Shown in pieces: positions 41,443 to 52,788 of a stretch of 64,000 nucleotides of DNA. Location: contig NZ_BBDO01000003.1 in the NCBI RefSeq assembly GCF_001316285.1, forward strand, positions 62,001 through 126,000. The letters are read 5' to 3'. A program made the position numbers and the translations under genes. Source of the stretch: Vulcanisaeta sp. JCM 16161. Its GTDB lineage: Archaea > Thermoproteota > Thermoprotei > Thermoproteales > Thermocladiaceae. Position 1 is the stretch's first letter. Every line of letters begins with the position of its first letter. The notes under the pieces were generated by a model. That model saw only the letters and a list, made by a program, of their open reading frames with translations, was not told the DNA's origin and did not search any database.

Positions 41443-42462
41443 TGAGGGAGATAATTGATGTGGAAAGACTACTGAGGAATTACGACTTAGATAGAATAAG
41501 CATAGCAACAATAGCCAGTCACTCAGCGCTGCAGATACTAAGGGGCGCCCATGAGTATGGATTTAGGACCATAGGAATAGCGAGACCAGGGCATGGCTGG
41601 TTTTATAGGCAGTTTAGGTTCATAGACGAGGTTTGGGAGGCGGACTTCGCGAACTTCGAGTCCATCGTACCCAAGCTACTTGAGAGGAACGCCATATTAA
41701 TACCGCATGGTAGTTACGTTGAGTATGTTGGTTGGAGAAGGGCCATTAAGATGGAAATCCCGACCTTCGGGAATAGGTACCTGCTCGAGTGGGAGCTGAT
41801 CAGAGGTTGAAGATGAAGCTTCTTGAGTACGCAGGCATACCAACGCCTAAAGTATTTAATGACACTAATTACGCCAAGTACCCTGTAATCGTTAAGCTCT
41901 ACGGCGCCAAAGGCGGTAGGGGCTACTTCATAGCGAAGGATAGGGAGGAGTTAACGAGGAGACTTAATGATTTAAAGGACGACTACATAATTCAGGAGTA
42001 CGTAATCGGCGTACCAGCTACTACCACTACTTCAATTCCTACGTCTATAACAGGCTCGAGGTGTTTGGCATGGACATTAGGTATGAGAGCAACGTGGACA
42101 CAAGGATCCCAGGCCTTGCGGAGCCTACGTTCACGGTGGTCGGCAATATACCCATGGTGCTCAGGGAGTCCCTATTACCTACCGTACAGAAGTACGGAGA
42201 GCAATTTGTAAAGGCAGTCAGTGAATTAGTGCCTCCCGGCATCGCCGGCCCCTTCAGCCTCGAGTCAATAATAACCGATGACATGAGGATAGTGGTCTTC
42301 GAATTTTCCGGAAGGATTGTGGCGGGTACTAACGTGTACATGGGCGTCGGTAGCCAATACTCCGTGCTCTACTTCGATAGGCCAATGGACATGGGCGAGA
42401 GGATAGCCCATGAAATTAGGGAAGGCATTAAGAGTGGGAAGTTAACGAAGCTCCTTACGTAA
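41442..42462 (+). CDS. purP: FAICAR synthetase (PurP), canonical copy
   Basis: ATP-grasp formate-AICAR ligase of archaeal purine synthesis. Motifs are TIASHSALQILRGAHEYGFRTIGI, the glycine-rich VIVKLYGAKGGRGYFIAKD and the terminal [22 protein letters not shown]. Frame breaks near 41805 and 42023; the second is repaired by VPAYYHYFNSYVYNR. About 340 residues. Start ATG 41442 overlaps the stop of the other PurP, so the two are made together and may form mixed oligomers. Two PurP paralogues are known in several archaea. Confidence 0.87.
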
Positions 42463-43414
42463 TTATTATAATAATTGTTATTAACATTATGGAAACAGCA
42501 TCCGCAATTGCTTGAATTAGCGCTATCCTTACGGCGAGCCTTGGTGGATATATCGATAAGTAAAAGGGTAATGAGTGCCTAGTTAAGCCTATAGTCAAGC
42601 CGCCCACCATGCTTCCCAAAAGTAGCGAGATTAGTAGAATCTTCGTGCTTAATAAGCCCTTTGACAATAATGATGAGCCACGAAGTATGCCGATGATGGG
42701 GAGCTATGGCCGTAACCAAGACCGTAATAGCCGCTGGACTTAATAGCGTCGATAATGGCCCGATTACCTCGACCATGTACCCCGTAAGCAATGTAAACGC
42801 TTTAACTAACTCTAGAGTTAGCACTATCGCTATGATTACCATAAACCTAGGCAGCACGCGCAGGGTGACCTTAACGCTTCGTATGAGGCATATGTGTGAT
42901 AAGTGCGTGATACGGCCACTATTCATGGACCCTGTATACCCACGCGCTTCAATGCTAATACGTTTAATCCTACCGTAGATTAGGCCCATTATGGAGAAAA
43001 GCACATACCTAATATAAAGCAGCGCCAGGTACTCAGCACCGAGCATAGGCCCCAGCGCAACCAATACTATGGGGCCAACATGAAGTAATGCGCCGAACCC
43101 CCTTAAGTAGCCTGAGACTAGCACGTAAAGTATAATCCCATCATCACTTAAGTAACCCTTAGTGTAGTAGTCATATATTATCATGTGCTCCGCCCTGTAT
43201 GCGTTGACCATGGCTGAGATGACCGCTGGCGCCAGGAATGTTGGTAAACCCACGGGCTTAAATAACGCTTGATCACACCATCAATACGCCTCATAAACCC
43301 ACCCTCATTTAATAGGCAGGCAATGAATAGGCCTACGATCGACGCTATTAGGAATAAGGAGGTGTACTTCATTAATTCCTCAATAATCTCTGCCAGGGAC
43401 CCCAAGGCGAACAC
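42455..43414 (-). CDS. Multi-pass membrane protein, last gene of the cobalamin operon
   Basis: About 318 residues after indels near 43230 and 42660, with around eight hydrophobic helices. TFLAPAVISAMVNAYRAEHMIIYDYY and ALLHVGPIVLVALGPMLGAEYLA recall nucleoside-recognition (Gate) domain transporters, but the match is weak. The start lies two bases before the end of the chelatase gene, so it belongs to the importer-CobN-ChlID operon. A role in cobalt or corrinoid passage is suggested by position only. Confidence 0.6.
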
Positions 43415-43415
43415 C

Positions 43416-45413
43416 CTACGGGTTACCCAATTCGTAACTCTTAACCTCTGCGCCGCACCAATTAATTAAGTGGCCTATGTATGTAGGTGCTGGGTCGAAT
43501 GCATTAACCTCGGTCGGGTACACCACCACCCTAATCCCAGCCCTCTTAATGGCAGTGCATAATTCATGTAAATCCTCAATCACACTCCTCCGTATAGGTA
43601 CGTTGGCCTTGCCGTCAGTCACCAGCACGGCGGTTACGGAGACACGCCCGCTCTTGATTTTAAGATCCTTTGCAATGTCGAGCAGTTTAGCGAGGGCCGC
43701 AGGTAATGGCGTTGTCCCACCCACGCTCAATTCATTAATCATTTTATAGGCGGTCTCATAGGCCTGGTGGGCCTTAGGAGTATCTCGGCATTAACGCCCT
43801 TAAACGTAATCACTGATAGAAGGCTCCTCCTAACGTAGGAGCCCTCAATTATCCTCCTAACAATACCCTTAGCGATGCTATCCTCCTCATAGCCGCCATG
43901 CTGCCACTAAGGTCCAGCAGTATTATGATTAACGAGGGCGAGTCCGCAACCCTAAGTCTAATTCTATAATCCTCAGGCTCTATATTAAGGGGTAAGTACG
44001 GTCTCCTAAGCACCGCCGTGTTTATCGTTGCGAAGATATCTATGTCCTGAACATCATCAGGGCCGCGGGGCAGCACATAGCCTATGGGTACGCCTCTATG
44101 ACCAATTACATAACGCCTAACACCCCTCGAGCCCCTACCCATGATATCCTTAATTATGTCTCTAATGAGTACGTTGCGGTAATCACCCTGAATCCTCACC
44201 TCATCAATACTATACCTATGACTAGGACTACGTAATGAGTTTAACCCTAAACTGCCATGGCTAGTCCCATCCATGGCATTATTAATGTTGTTATATGACG
44301 AGCCACCAAATGGCTGGGGTCGTGAGGCATCCGATCCATTGCTGGTTGAGTCGCTGGGTCTTTTGCCCTCTAGTAAGTTATGTAGGGCATTCCTGAAACT
44401 GTCGTAATTAGATGATTCATTAAATGGTCTTGCCCTTACCCTATGCGGTAGGGCTAACTCCATGGCCTTCTTAACATCCTCAAGCTCAACCCTCCTCCTA
44501 CCGTTAAATGCCGCCAACGCCTTAGCAGCCCTAACAACCACTATTTCGGCCCTGTGAGTTTTAATCCCCATTTCCGTAATGGTCTTTGCGATAAGACGTA
44601 GTAGATCATCGTCAATCTCGACATCCCTAAGTAGAGCCCTTGCACCCTCAACCCTCCTCCTCAATTCCTCCTCTAATGGCTCGAATTTCCTATAGAACGA
44701 TATTGGGTCACGGCGGAACTCCTCAACCCTCCTAACAATCTCGACCCTCTCCTCAGGATCCCTACTCGCCTCAACCCTAACGTAGAGACCGAACCTATCC
44801 AGTAACTGAGGCCTTAATTCACCCTCTTCCGGATTCATACTGCCGACCAGTACGAACTTGGCCGGGTGCTTGAACGATAATCCCTCCCTCTCTATTATAT
44901 TCCAGCCTGAGGCGGCTACGTCCAGCAGCAGATTGGCTATGTAATCGTCGAGTAGGTTAACCTCATCTATGTATAAGATATTCCTATTGGCCTCAGCCAA
45001 TAGGCCAGGTTGCAACGCCCTAATCCCCTCCTTCAACGCTCTCTTTATGTCTATGGTACCGACGAGCTATCCACGGTTATACTAAGTGGTAAGTTCACAA
45101 CCCTCATCTTCCTCCTAACCACGGGTAACTGCTCACCCCTGACATAGCGTGAATAGCATATATCACACATGTGGGTTGGGTCGTTAGGGTCATCATTGAA
45201 GGGGCAGTCGGCGACGACCTCAATTTCAGGAAGCACTTGCGCCAGTGACCTAACCATTGTGGACTTACCCGTACCCTTATCACCAACGAGTAGTACGCCG
45301 CCTATGTCAGGGTCTATGGCGTTTAGTATCAAAGCCAACTTAGCATCCTCATTACCAACTATTGCCGTGAAGGGATAGTAAATCCTATACCTTTCCTCGG
45401 TATTATTGTTCAT
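43416..45413 (-). CDS. Fused ChlI/ChlD-type chelatase subunit (AAA+ plus VWA)
   Basis: ATPase motor for the CobN metal chelatase. N-terminal AAA+ domain: Walker [13 protein letters not shown], Walker [13 protein letters not shown], and [12 protein letters not shown] Ser/Asn/Gly-rich linker (about [19 protein letters not shown]) leads to a C-terminal von Willebrand A domain with [13 protein letters not shown] and LVTDGKAN. One chain combines the BchI and BchD roles, as in many archaea. Indels near 45055, 43848 and 43755. I take ATG 45413 as start; the frame is open further upstream into what looks like the CobN tail (see findings). About 665 residues. Confidence 0.85.
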
Positions 45414-45466
45414 AAGCCCAGCCTCTATTTCCATCTCGACCTCTGAGGCAACGTCCTGTATTGCTT

Positions 45467-48400
45467 TCAACTCCTCCTCACTCGGCCTCCAATAACCGCG
45501 CTTGTAGCCTCGTAGAGCTTCTCAGCCATGTGCTTGAGCGCCCAGGGGTTGGCGCGCCTAATTCTATCCCTAATCTCCTTATCCATTAAGTACCTCCTCG
45601 TGAGTTCATGCCAGACCCACTCCTCAACGTCGCCCGTCGTTGCCTGAAGCCCTAGCGTGTGGTCAAACCTTTCAGCTATTTGTAGTGCCCCTGAGTAACC
45701 ATGCCTCAGCATTTCGCTTATCCACTTTGGATTAAGGAGCCTCGTTATCATGCCCCTCCTAATCGCTAACTTATTATCAACCACCTCAATCACCTCCCTA
45801 GTGGTATCCGTCCAATAGGCCGCGGGCTTCCTACCACTCACGTGCCATACAGCCCTGATTAGTCCTCCGTAGAATTGGTAGTAATCGTCTATGTCCATAA
45901 GCTCGAACTGGTGGGTATCCCTTATTTTGGTTACCAGGTCTGTAATCCTTAAATGCTCCTTAAGCAGCTCTGCGGCCTCAACACCATGAATACCCTCACC
46001 ATATGCGTAACCCATTCTGAATATATAGACCTCCGCCAAATCCTCCTCGCTCTTCCAGGCGCCGGTCTCTATGAGTGGTGCAATCTGCACTCCGTACTCC
46101 CCAGGTGGGGGTCCGAATACCGTGGGTGAGTCCTTTAGCGGTCCCTTCCTATGCTTCTTGACGTAGTTCCACTCCTCGGGTTCCTCTAATGATGCGATTA
46201 ACTTCACGGCCCTGTCAATTAGATCTATTAGGTTTGGGAACATATCCCTAAACACGCCGCTTATTGTTACCAGGACATCGATGCGTGGTCTACCGAGCTC
46301 CTTAAGCGGCACTGGCTCGAGCTCCACTTCCCAAAGGCTCTTCCTCCTTAATCTAACGCCTAGTAAGTGAAGTACCTGGGCTATGGGCTCGCCCTTAGTC
46401 CTTATGGTCTCCGCCGCGAATACGTCAATGGCCACCTTCTCCGGGTACTTGCCGTACTCCCTAACGTATTTCTCAATCATCATCTTAACGGCATTCTCAG
46501 CCTCTTCATGGCGAACTCGCTCGGGAATGTCCTTGGGTCGAAGGCGTGGAGGTTCCTACCCGTGGGAAAGACGTCTGGGTTGAACACGGCTCATCGCTGG
46601 GGCCTATATCGGCATAGCCACCGTTCAACGCGTTCAGTAGGCCCCCAACCTCGTCGCTGCTCATTATCCTCTGAGCCACGGTCCTCGCATAATTAAGTGC
46701 CGCCGTTATGCCGCCCCTAACATTGTCTGGGTATTTCGTTAAATCCACGGAGCCCCGCTCCAGATACTCCTTGACTAAGCCCCTCACCTCCTCCTCGATC
46801 CTGTCCAGAAGCGCGCTCCCACTTCTTAGTAGGTCCTCGTAATTAAGGCCCCTCGCGGCTGCCAACAGCCTATGTAATGATGGAACTTCTCTATCGTACC
46901 TAAGCATGAACGTTAGGTAATCCACCACCTCATCGAATGACCACCTCCTACCAAATACATGAAGGCCTTTAGGTATCAACGTTCTCTTTAACTTCGTTAA
47001 TTCCACGTGTATATCATTAACATCATCGCCCTCTATATGGAGTTCCCTGGCCTTGTTAAGTATTGATTTTTTTAAGTTCCTCAGCCCTTTCAATCTGCCA
47101 AAAATTCGGGCCTCCCCATACTCCTCAATCATCCTCTCTAGATCCACGTAACCCTCGTAGAGATCGGCAGTTGTGAATGGGGGAACCGCATGACTTATCA
47201 ATACGGCATAACCCCTCCTCTTAGCTATCATCGCCTCCCCCGGGGTTGCCGATACGTTATATATGTAAATGTTTGGTAAATCACCAATGAGTATATCAGG
47301 GAAACATTCACTACTTAGCCCAACCTCCTTGCCTGGCGTGAACTCGAGAGTTCCGTGGGTGCCCACGTGAATTACTGCATCAGCCTTAAACACATCCGCA
47401 ATCCAGTGATAGAACGCCAGGTATTGGTGATGGGGAGGTAATTCCCTACTGTGGTATACCTTGCTTGGATCCTCGTGCCAACCCCTCGTTGGTTGTAGCC
47501 GACTAAGACATTGCCCAAGACGACTATGGGTAGTGCAATCCCATCCTTATCGACCATGACGCTGCCTGGTGGCTCGCCCCATTCCCTAATCACCTTATTC
47601 CTGACGCTCTCCGGTAGGTTGTTGAAGAACCTGAGGTAGTTATTAACGCTTAATCTCAAGCCCTTAACTGCGACGTATTGGGGTGAGTTGACAATCCCAT
47701 TACTTATCAACTCCTTAACTAGGTCCGTCGGTACGGAATTCACCATGTACCCAGCGCCTTTCAGAGCCTCAAGTATAACCTTAACACTCTCTATAACGTC
47801 GAGGTAAGAGGCACGGCCTAAGTTGTGCTCACCAGGTGGGTAATTATAAATTATTATTGCAATCCTCTTCTCGCTGTTCTTCTTACGTCTCAACCCAATC
47901 CAGTGGTTAATCCTACCGCCAATGCGGCGAACCCTATCCTCTATTGACAAGTAGGTTAATAAGTCCCCACTAAGTACGTTAGATTTACCGACAACGCCTA
48001 TCCCGCCAATTGGTATTGGCTCAGCGACACCCTCTATCTCAGGCATCACGACTTGGAACATTAAGTCGAAGAAGTTAAGTCCCTGGGGCGATTTACGCAT
48101 GAATTGATATCATCGGCATGCATAATAAGGCCTCTCAGCACTATTGCATTCAATTTCTTATAAACCTCCACCGCAGCATCAGGAAATGATGGCTGCCCCT
48201 TATATGTGAAGTCAAGGATTACGTCCGGGCTCAATCCATGGCTCTGAAGCTCCCTAAGGGCATTAGCATGCAGGCCGTACCTTGAGTAGGCAATTACGAG
48301 GTCGGCATCTACGTAATCCCTAAGCAACCTTAAGATCATTACCTCCTCAAACGTGGTTGGGTAATGAAGTATCACGGCTAATAGGGGTTTTGAACCACTA

Positions 48401-48870
48401 ACGTTAGTGGGTCTTGAGAGCACAGTGAGATTTTCATCAATGAAACCAACGTCCGGATTGACCCTAGGTTCCTCGTACGCCGTTGGTATACCATCAATGG
48501 TATTTAGTAAGTAGAGGAGCAGGTTTTTCAAATTCTCCTTACTGGGGTTGTCCCAATAATTAAATACCTTCATGAGATCTACGTTCCCAGGGACCCTAGC
48601 AAACTCAACCGCGTAGGGGGTCAGCGGTATTACGTACCTTGAGTACTCCCTCGCCAACTCACCAATGGCTTTATTACAAATAGAGAGCAAACTTATACCT
48701 GAGTTAGTAATTAATTCCAGTAAACTTCTATGACCTATATCATCCTTTAAATGCTTATAACTATAGTAAATGTTAAGGTCTATATCGAGGCCCCTGCCCC
48801 TCAGTTCTTTAATAACATCCTCAAGAAGTAACGAGTAGCCTACCCTACCAAGTATTAACGTGGCCCTCAT
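45467..48870 (-). CDS. cobN: CobN-type cobaltochelatase large subunit
   Basis: Large subunit of the ATP-dependent metal chelatase that puts cobalt into a corrin or porphyrinoid ring. The family hallmark HVGTHGTLEFTPGKEVGLS is at about 47310-47365, and WGEPPGSVMVD, YNYPPGEHNLGRASYLD and AYGEGIHG follow the family order. Indels near 48090, 47390 and 46495 join to about 1135 residues. The end at 45467 is probably false: one more indel would carry it into GYWRPSEEELKAIQDVASEVE, a normal CobN tail. Start overlaps the ABC ATPase stop. Its presence with cbiX and cbiD means two different cobalt chelatase types are encoded together. Confidence 0.9.
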
Positions 48871-49621
48871 ATGATCACCCTGGGCCCCTCATTAAACCAC
48901 ACCATACTCGCATTAACATCATAAACCTCCCTAATCACGAATGGACTCAATACCTCCGGTGATAATCCGTAAGCCACGGCACGCCCTCCTTTAAGCATCA
49001 GCAACTTATGTGAGTACTTAAGGGCGAGATTTACGTCATGCATCGCCATAACGACGGACACCCCATCCTCCTTAGCAACCCTCTTTATGGTCTCCATCAC
49101 CACAACCTGGTGCTTTAGGTCGAGAGTGCTCACTGGTTCGTCGAGGAGCAAAACCCTTGGCCTTTGAAGTAGGGCCCTCGCAATGTGGACCAATTGGTAC
49201 TGGCCACCACTTAGTTCATGGGCAAACCTATTGGCTAAGTAAGAAATCCCAAGCCTGTCCAATACCTCATATGCCGCCTCATAATCCTCCCTCCTCGGTC
49301 TAAAGCCCATGTACGGTAATCTACCGAGCACCACCATGTCAATGACCTTAACCATATACGGCCTCTCGAGCAATTGCGGTACATAGGCCACTAATTTAGC
49401 CCACTCCCCATGTGGTAGGGTCGTTGATGCCTTACCATCAATACATACACAACCGCGCATCCTCCTGGCAGTGCCCAATATGCACTTAATGAGTGTGGAC
49501 TTGCCGGAACCTATCGGCCGAGTAACGATAGTATTTCACCATTATCCAGCGCGAAGTTAATCCCGGTGATTATGGGCCTACTCTCATAACCACACTCGAG
49601 GGACTTAACCTCAAGAACCAT
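48867..49621 (-). CDS. btuD: ABC importer ATPase for corrinoid/iron-siderophore type substrates
   Basis: FecE/BtuD-type ATPase energising the neighbouring BtuC-like permease. Walker A reads through an indel near 49520 (LLGR-IGSGKSTLIKC), then the Q-loop YVPQLLE, the signature HELSGGQYQLV, Walker B VLLLDEP and the switch MAMHDVN. About 251 residues. The ATG at 49621 overlaps the permease end by 11 bases. Cobalamin specificity is inferred from the operon. Confidence 0.88.
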
Positions 49622-50708
49622 AACCACCACCCCTAAGTATTACCATGAGTAGTAGGTAAGGCGCGCCTATCAGGGATAGTATTATCCCAATGGGTATTAT
49701 GTATGGTGGTACTAATGATCTCGAGATTATGTCAGAGACCAGCGTTAGGTCAGCGCCCATTAGTGCTGAGGTTATTGCGAGCTTTGCGGAGTCGTTCCCC
49801 ACAATGAGCCTCGCTATGTTTGGGGTCACGAGATCCACAAAGCCGACGACCCCCACGAAGCTGACCACGGCAGCCGCCTGAAACGCCGTAAGAAGCGTTA
49901 GGGTTAGTCTTAACCTGCCCACATCAACGCCGAGGCTATGGGCAACCTCATCGCCCAAGCTCATAGCGTCCACACGCTTTGACACCAGGACGTAGTATAT
50001 TATTGGTATAATCGATAAAGCCATATACGGTATATACCCTAGCCTCACGTTTGTGAGGTTGCCAAGCATCCACATGGCTATTGCATATGTGGCGTCTGGA
50101 TTATTCGCGAAGTACTGGAGCATTGATGTGCCCATGGAGAATAGAAACATTATGGCCACGCCGGCCAGTATTATCACGTTGGGTGAGGCACCCCTTACGT
50201 AGGCCAACGCGTATACCAGGGATGCGGCAATTGATGAAAATATGAATGAACTGACTATGACTAGGTAAGGCGCAGTAACGACGGGTAGGTAGTACTTAAT
50301 GACGTAGCCTCCAAAGCCCAGGACTATGGCTAAGGCCGCCCCAAAGCCCGCGGCCGCCGACACACCGAGGGTATATGTTGAGGCTAGGTAATTCCTCAGC
50401 ACTAACTGCAGCATGGCACCCGCGCTGGCAAGCGATGCGCCCAGTATCGCCGCGGCCAGGGTCTCCGGAAGCCTTAGATGGAGTACCACTAGGGTGATAT
50501 CACGGGGTAATGAAAAGATTGGGTAGACCCCGTCAATCAGGGCTTCATAGACCTGCAGTGGGGTTATCCTGTACGTACCGACGACTACGTCAACCCCAAT
50601 CAATGATATTAACAGGGCTGAGAGGGCAAGGTTAATGAGTATTGCCTTAAGTGAACGGCCCATCCCCTCGGCAACCCTTGGTCTTTTAATCACTATCGTT
50701 ATTGTCAT
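49611..50708 (-). CDS. btuC: BtuC/FecCD-family ABC permease
   Basis: Intact 365-residue permease with about ten helices. Recognisable FecCD motifs are RLPETLAAAILGASLASAGAMLQ near the N-terminus, the coupling-helix region AHSLGVDVGRLR (residues about 245-256) and GVVGFVDLVTPNIARLIVGND, the conserved cytoplasmic loop. It forms the channel between the lipoprotein-like binding protein upstream and the ATPase downstream. Placed in a cobalamin operon, it most likely imports corrinoids; siderophore import is the alternative. Confidence 0.9.
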   Translation of the reverse strand: MTITIVIKRPRVAEGMGRSLKAILINLALSALLISLIGVDVVVGTYRITPLQVYEALIDGVYPIFSLPRDITLVVLHLRLPETLAAAILGASLASAGAMLQLVLRNYLASTYTLGVSAAAGFGAALAIVLGFGGYVIKYYLPVVTAPYLVIVSSFIFSSIAASLVYALAYVRGASPNVIILAGVAIMFLFSMGTSMLQYFANNPDATYAIAMWMLGNLTNVRLGYIPYMALSIIPIIYYVLVSKRVDAMSLGDEVAHSLGVDVGRLRLTLTLLTAFQAAAVVSFVGVVGFVDLVTPNIARLIVGNDSAKLAITSALMGADLTLVSDIISRSLVPPYIIPIGIILSLIGAPYLLLMVILRGGGYGS

Positions 50709-50712
50709 TCAA

Positions 50713-51862
50713 TCACCCACTACACCACCAAACTCCCCCTGGCTCTGCCGTAGTTAGGAATTCGCTGAAGTATTGATTTAAGACATTCGTAGCATTTACG
50801 TGTACTATGTTCGGCCATAAAACGCTATCTATGTACAGAATCACGGCATACCTTGGGGGACCCTCGGTTAGGTAACCTGGAATTACTATTACGTGGTCCT
50901 CCTTGACGGCCGCCGTTTGATTAAGCACTGGGTTACTCCTTATCGAATTAATTATTCCTTCACAGTACTGAGTAGCATTTGGTGCGTGCGGGTCTAGGTT
51001 CCAGGTCACGGCAATAATCACATTAGGATTGCACTTTAAGACCGCCTCGGGTTGAACCATCATTGACTCATTGAAGCATGGCTGTAGGCCCGCCATAAGG
51101 CTGTCGTGTAGGGATCACTGCCGTTGCCGGCGACGAACCATGGTGAGTATTCCCAGGCAAATATTATGTATGCCCTGGGATGCTCAACCACCTGCGCTTG
51201 GTAGCTACTAATTTCCTGCTTGAGCTCGTCCATCCAGTTAATTAGGCTAGGGCCTTACCTGTGTGGTTTGTTGCGACGCCTAATGCGATTATTAGTGATG
51301 TTAGGTTATCGTTTGAGCCCCAGGCAATTACTGGTATGTTGAATACGCCCAGCTTCTGCCTAACCTGGGGCAGTATGTAGGACCAGGTTATCACGAGGTC
51401 TGGGCTTAAACTTACAATCTCCTCGTAATTAACTGACCACATGCCCGAACTCACAGCAGGCAGTGCAGTGTAGTTTCCGAATAGCCACGGCAATTGTGAG
51501 GCGTAGCCCTCAATACCAACAACATCACCCCCAGCACCGATGTCTATCAGTATTTGTAAGGCCACGGTATTCATAGCCACCACCCTGGATACCGGTATCT
51601 TAAGCGTGACATTCTCGTCATAATTGCTAATAACTATGGCGTTACCATTTATGGCATGCATCACGAAGTTCGGCGATGAGTACCTGGTCAATAGGGCATT
51701 AAGCGATGTGGAAGTCGTTGTGGTGGAGAGCGAAGGCTTAGTGATTGATTCATGAGTATGGCTCATTAAGTACGCGAGCGCTGCCGCCACGATTATTATC
51801 ACTACTATTGCCGTGGCTAACAACATGGCCTTTGCTAACCCACGATATATTCTCCTGGCCAT
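50713..51862 (-). CDS. btuF: Corrinoid-type ABC substrate-binding protein
   Basis: Membrane-anchored BtuF/FepB-type receptor. An N-terminal helix (about residues 10-30, LLATAIVVIIIVAAALAYL) anchors it outside the cell, followed by a Ser/Thr-rich linker and the fold with VVAMNTVALQILIDIGAGGDVVGIEGY and SLSPDLVITW. Indels near 51245 and 51100 split it; the bridge contains PRAYIIFAWEYSPWFVAGNGSDPY. About 383 residues. ATG 51862 is chosen because the TTG start at 51877 lies inside the conserved operator. First gene of a six-gene operon reaching 42455. Confidence 0.85.
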
Positions 51863-51867
51863 CGTGG

Positions 51868-51883
51868 TAGGATGCAAATCCTA
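51868..51883 (-). promoter_or_regulatory. Cobalamin-cluster operator, copy 1 (importer/CobN operon)
   Basis: TAGGATGCAAATCCTA is an inverted repeat (TAGGAT-N4-ATCCTA). On the minus strand it directly follows the TATA box TTTATAAATA and ends 5 bases before the ATG of the binding-protein gene. Same element and spacing as at 52765 and 56861. A bound protein would cover the transcription start, so repression is expected. Confidence 0.75.
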
Positions 51884-51966
51884 TTTATAAACATTTCCCC
51901 TAGCACGAAGATACAAAGACGCCATGCCCTCAGTAAATTTTAAGTGTTATTTATTTAAGACATAAT

Positions 51967-52754
51967 ATGAGGTGGTGCCTTAAAAGCTTATTAATAGGAT
52001 TTACATCCAGCTATGTGATGAGAACCGTGTGGTCCAGGGATGGCGCTTATGCGGTGATTTATGACCAGTCGTTTAGGGGCTACGGCGTAAAGACCCTGGT
52101 GATAAGGTTTCCCAGTGTTAGGAGGGCTTTAAGCACCATGGAGGGCTTTAAGGAGGTGTTGTATGTTTGTAATAATTATGCTCCTAGGGAGTTATGGGGC
52201 TATCTCCATGAATCCTCCAGTAATAGATTGGAGTACTTCAGCGAGTTAATGGGGCAGTTGGGGTTAAATATTAATGATGGGGCGTGCCTAGGGATCGGCG
52301 TGGATATGGATTACCTCGCCGTATCTAGCGCTGAGCATGGTCGTATCTGGGTCACGGTCTTTGCCACCGCTGGTGTTAGGAGTAATGCCATGAGGGTTGG
52401 GTTTGATGAGGCTCAGTGTGAGGAGGATGGGGGTAAATTCACGTGCCGATCCAATGGAGAGGGGACGATAAACATCATAGTCATTACCAATGCTAAGTTG
52501 ACAGATGGGGCTATGGCTGGAGCTTGGTGACGATTACCGAGGCAAAGGTAGCGGCGCTGCAGGACTTAAACGTCAGGAGTAGTTACAATAGGGATTATCA
52601 AGCCACCGGAACAGGTACGGACAATGTAATAGTTGTGTCTGGGACCGAAAACCCAGTGATCACCTACTCAGGCGGTCATGCAAAGTTTGGAGAGGTCATG
52701 GCGAGGGCTACGTATTGGGCTGTGAGGAGTGCGTTGGTTAGGTATGGTTTTTAA
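51967..52754 (+). CDS. cbiZ: Adenosylcobinamide amidohydrolase
   Basis: Removes the aminopropanol side chain of (adenosyl)cobinamide or pseudocobalamin so that salvaged corrinoids re-enter synthesis as adenosylcobyric acid. CbiZ segments are LGIGVDMDYLAVSSAE, FATAGVRSNAMRVG and, after an indel near 52527, TGTGTDNVIVVSG and YSGGHAKFGEVMARATYWAVRSAL. About 262 residues. Divergent from the corrinoid importer, which fits a salvage route. Its own TATA-like TTATTTATT lies about 20 bases before the ATG; it lacks the conserved operator next to its start. Confidence 0.88.
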
Positions 52755-52764
52755 GGTTTTTAAA

Positions 52765-52780
52765 TAGGATATGAATCCTA
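52765..52780 (+). promoter_or_regulatory. Cobalamin-cluster operator, copy 2 (cbiX-cbiC operon)
   Basis: TAGGATATGAATCCTA follows the TATA-like TTTTTAAA directly and ends 8 bases before the ATG at 52789. It is identical to copy 3 and differs from copy 1 only in the four-base spacer. Confidence 0.78.
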
Positions 52781-52788
52781 CTACGTGT

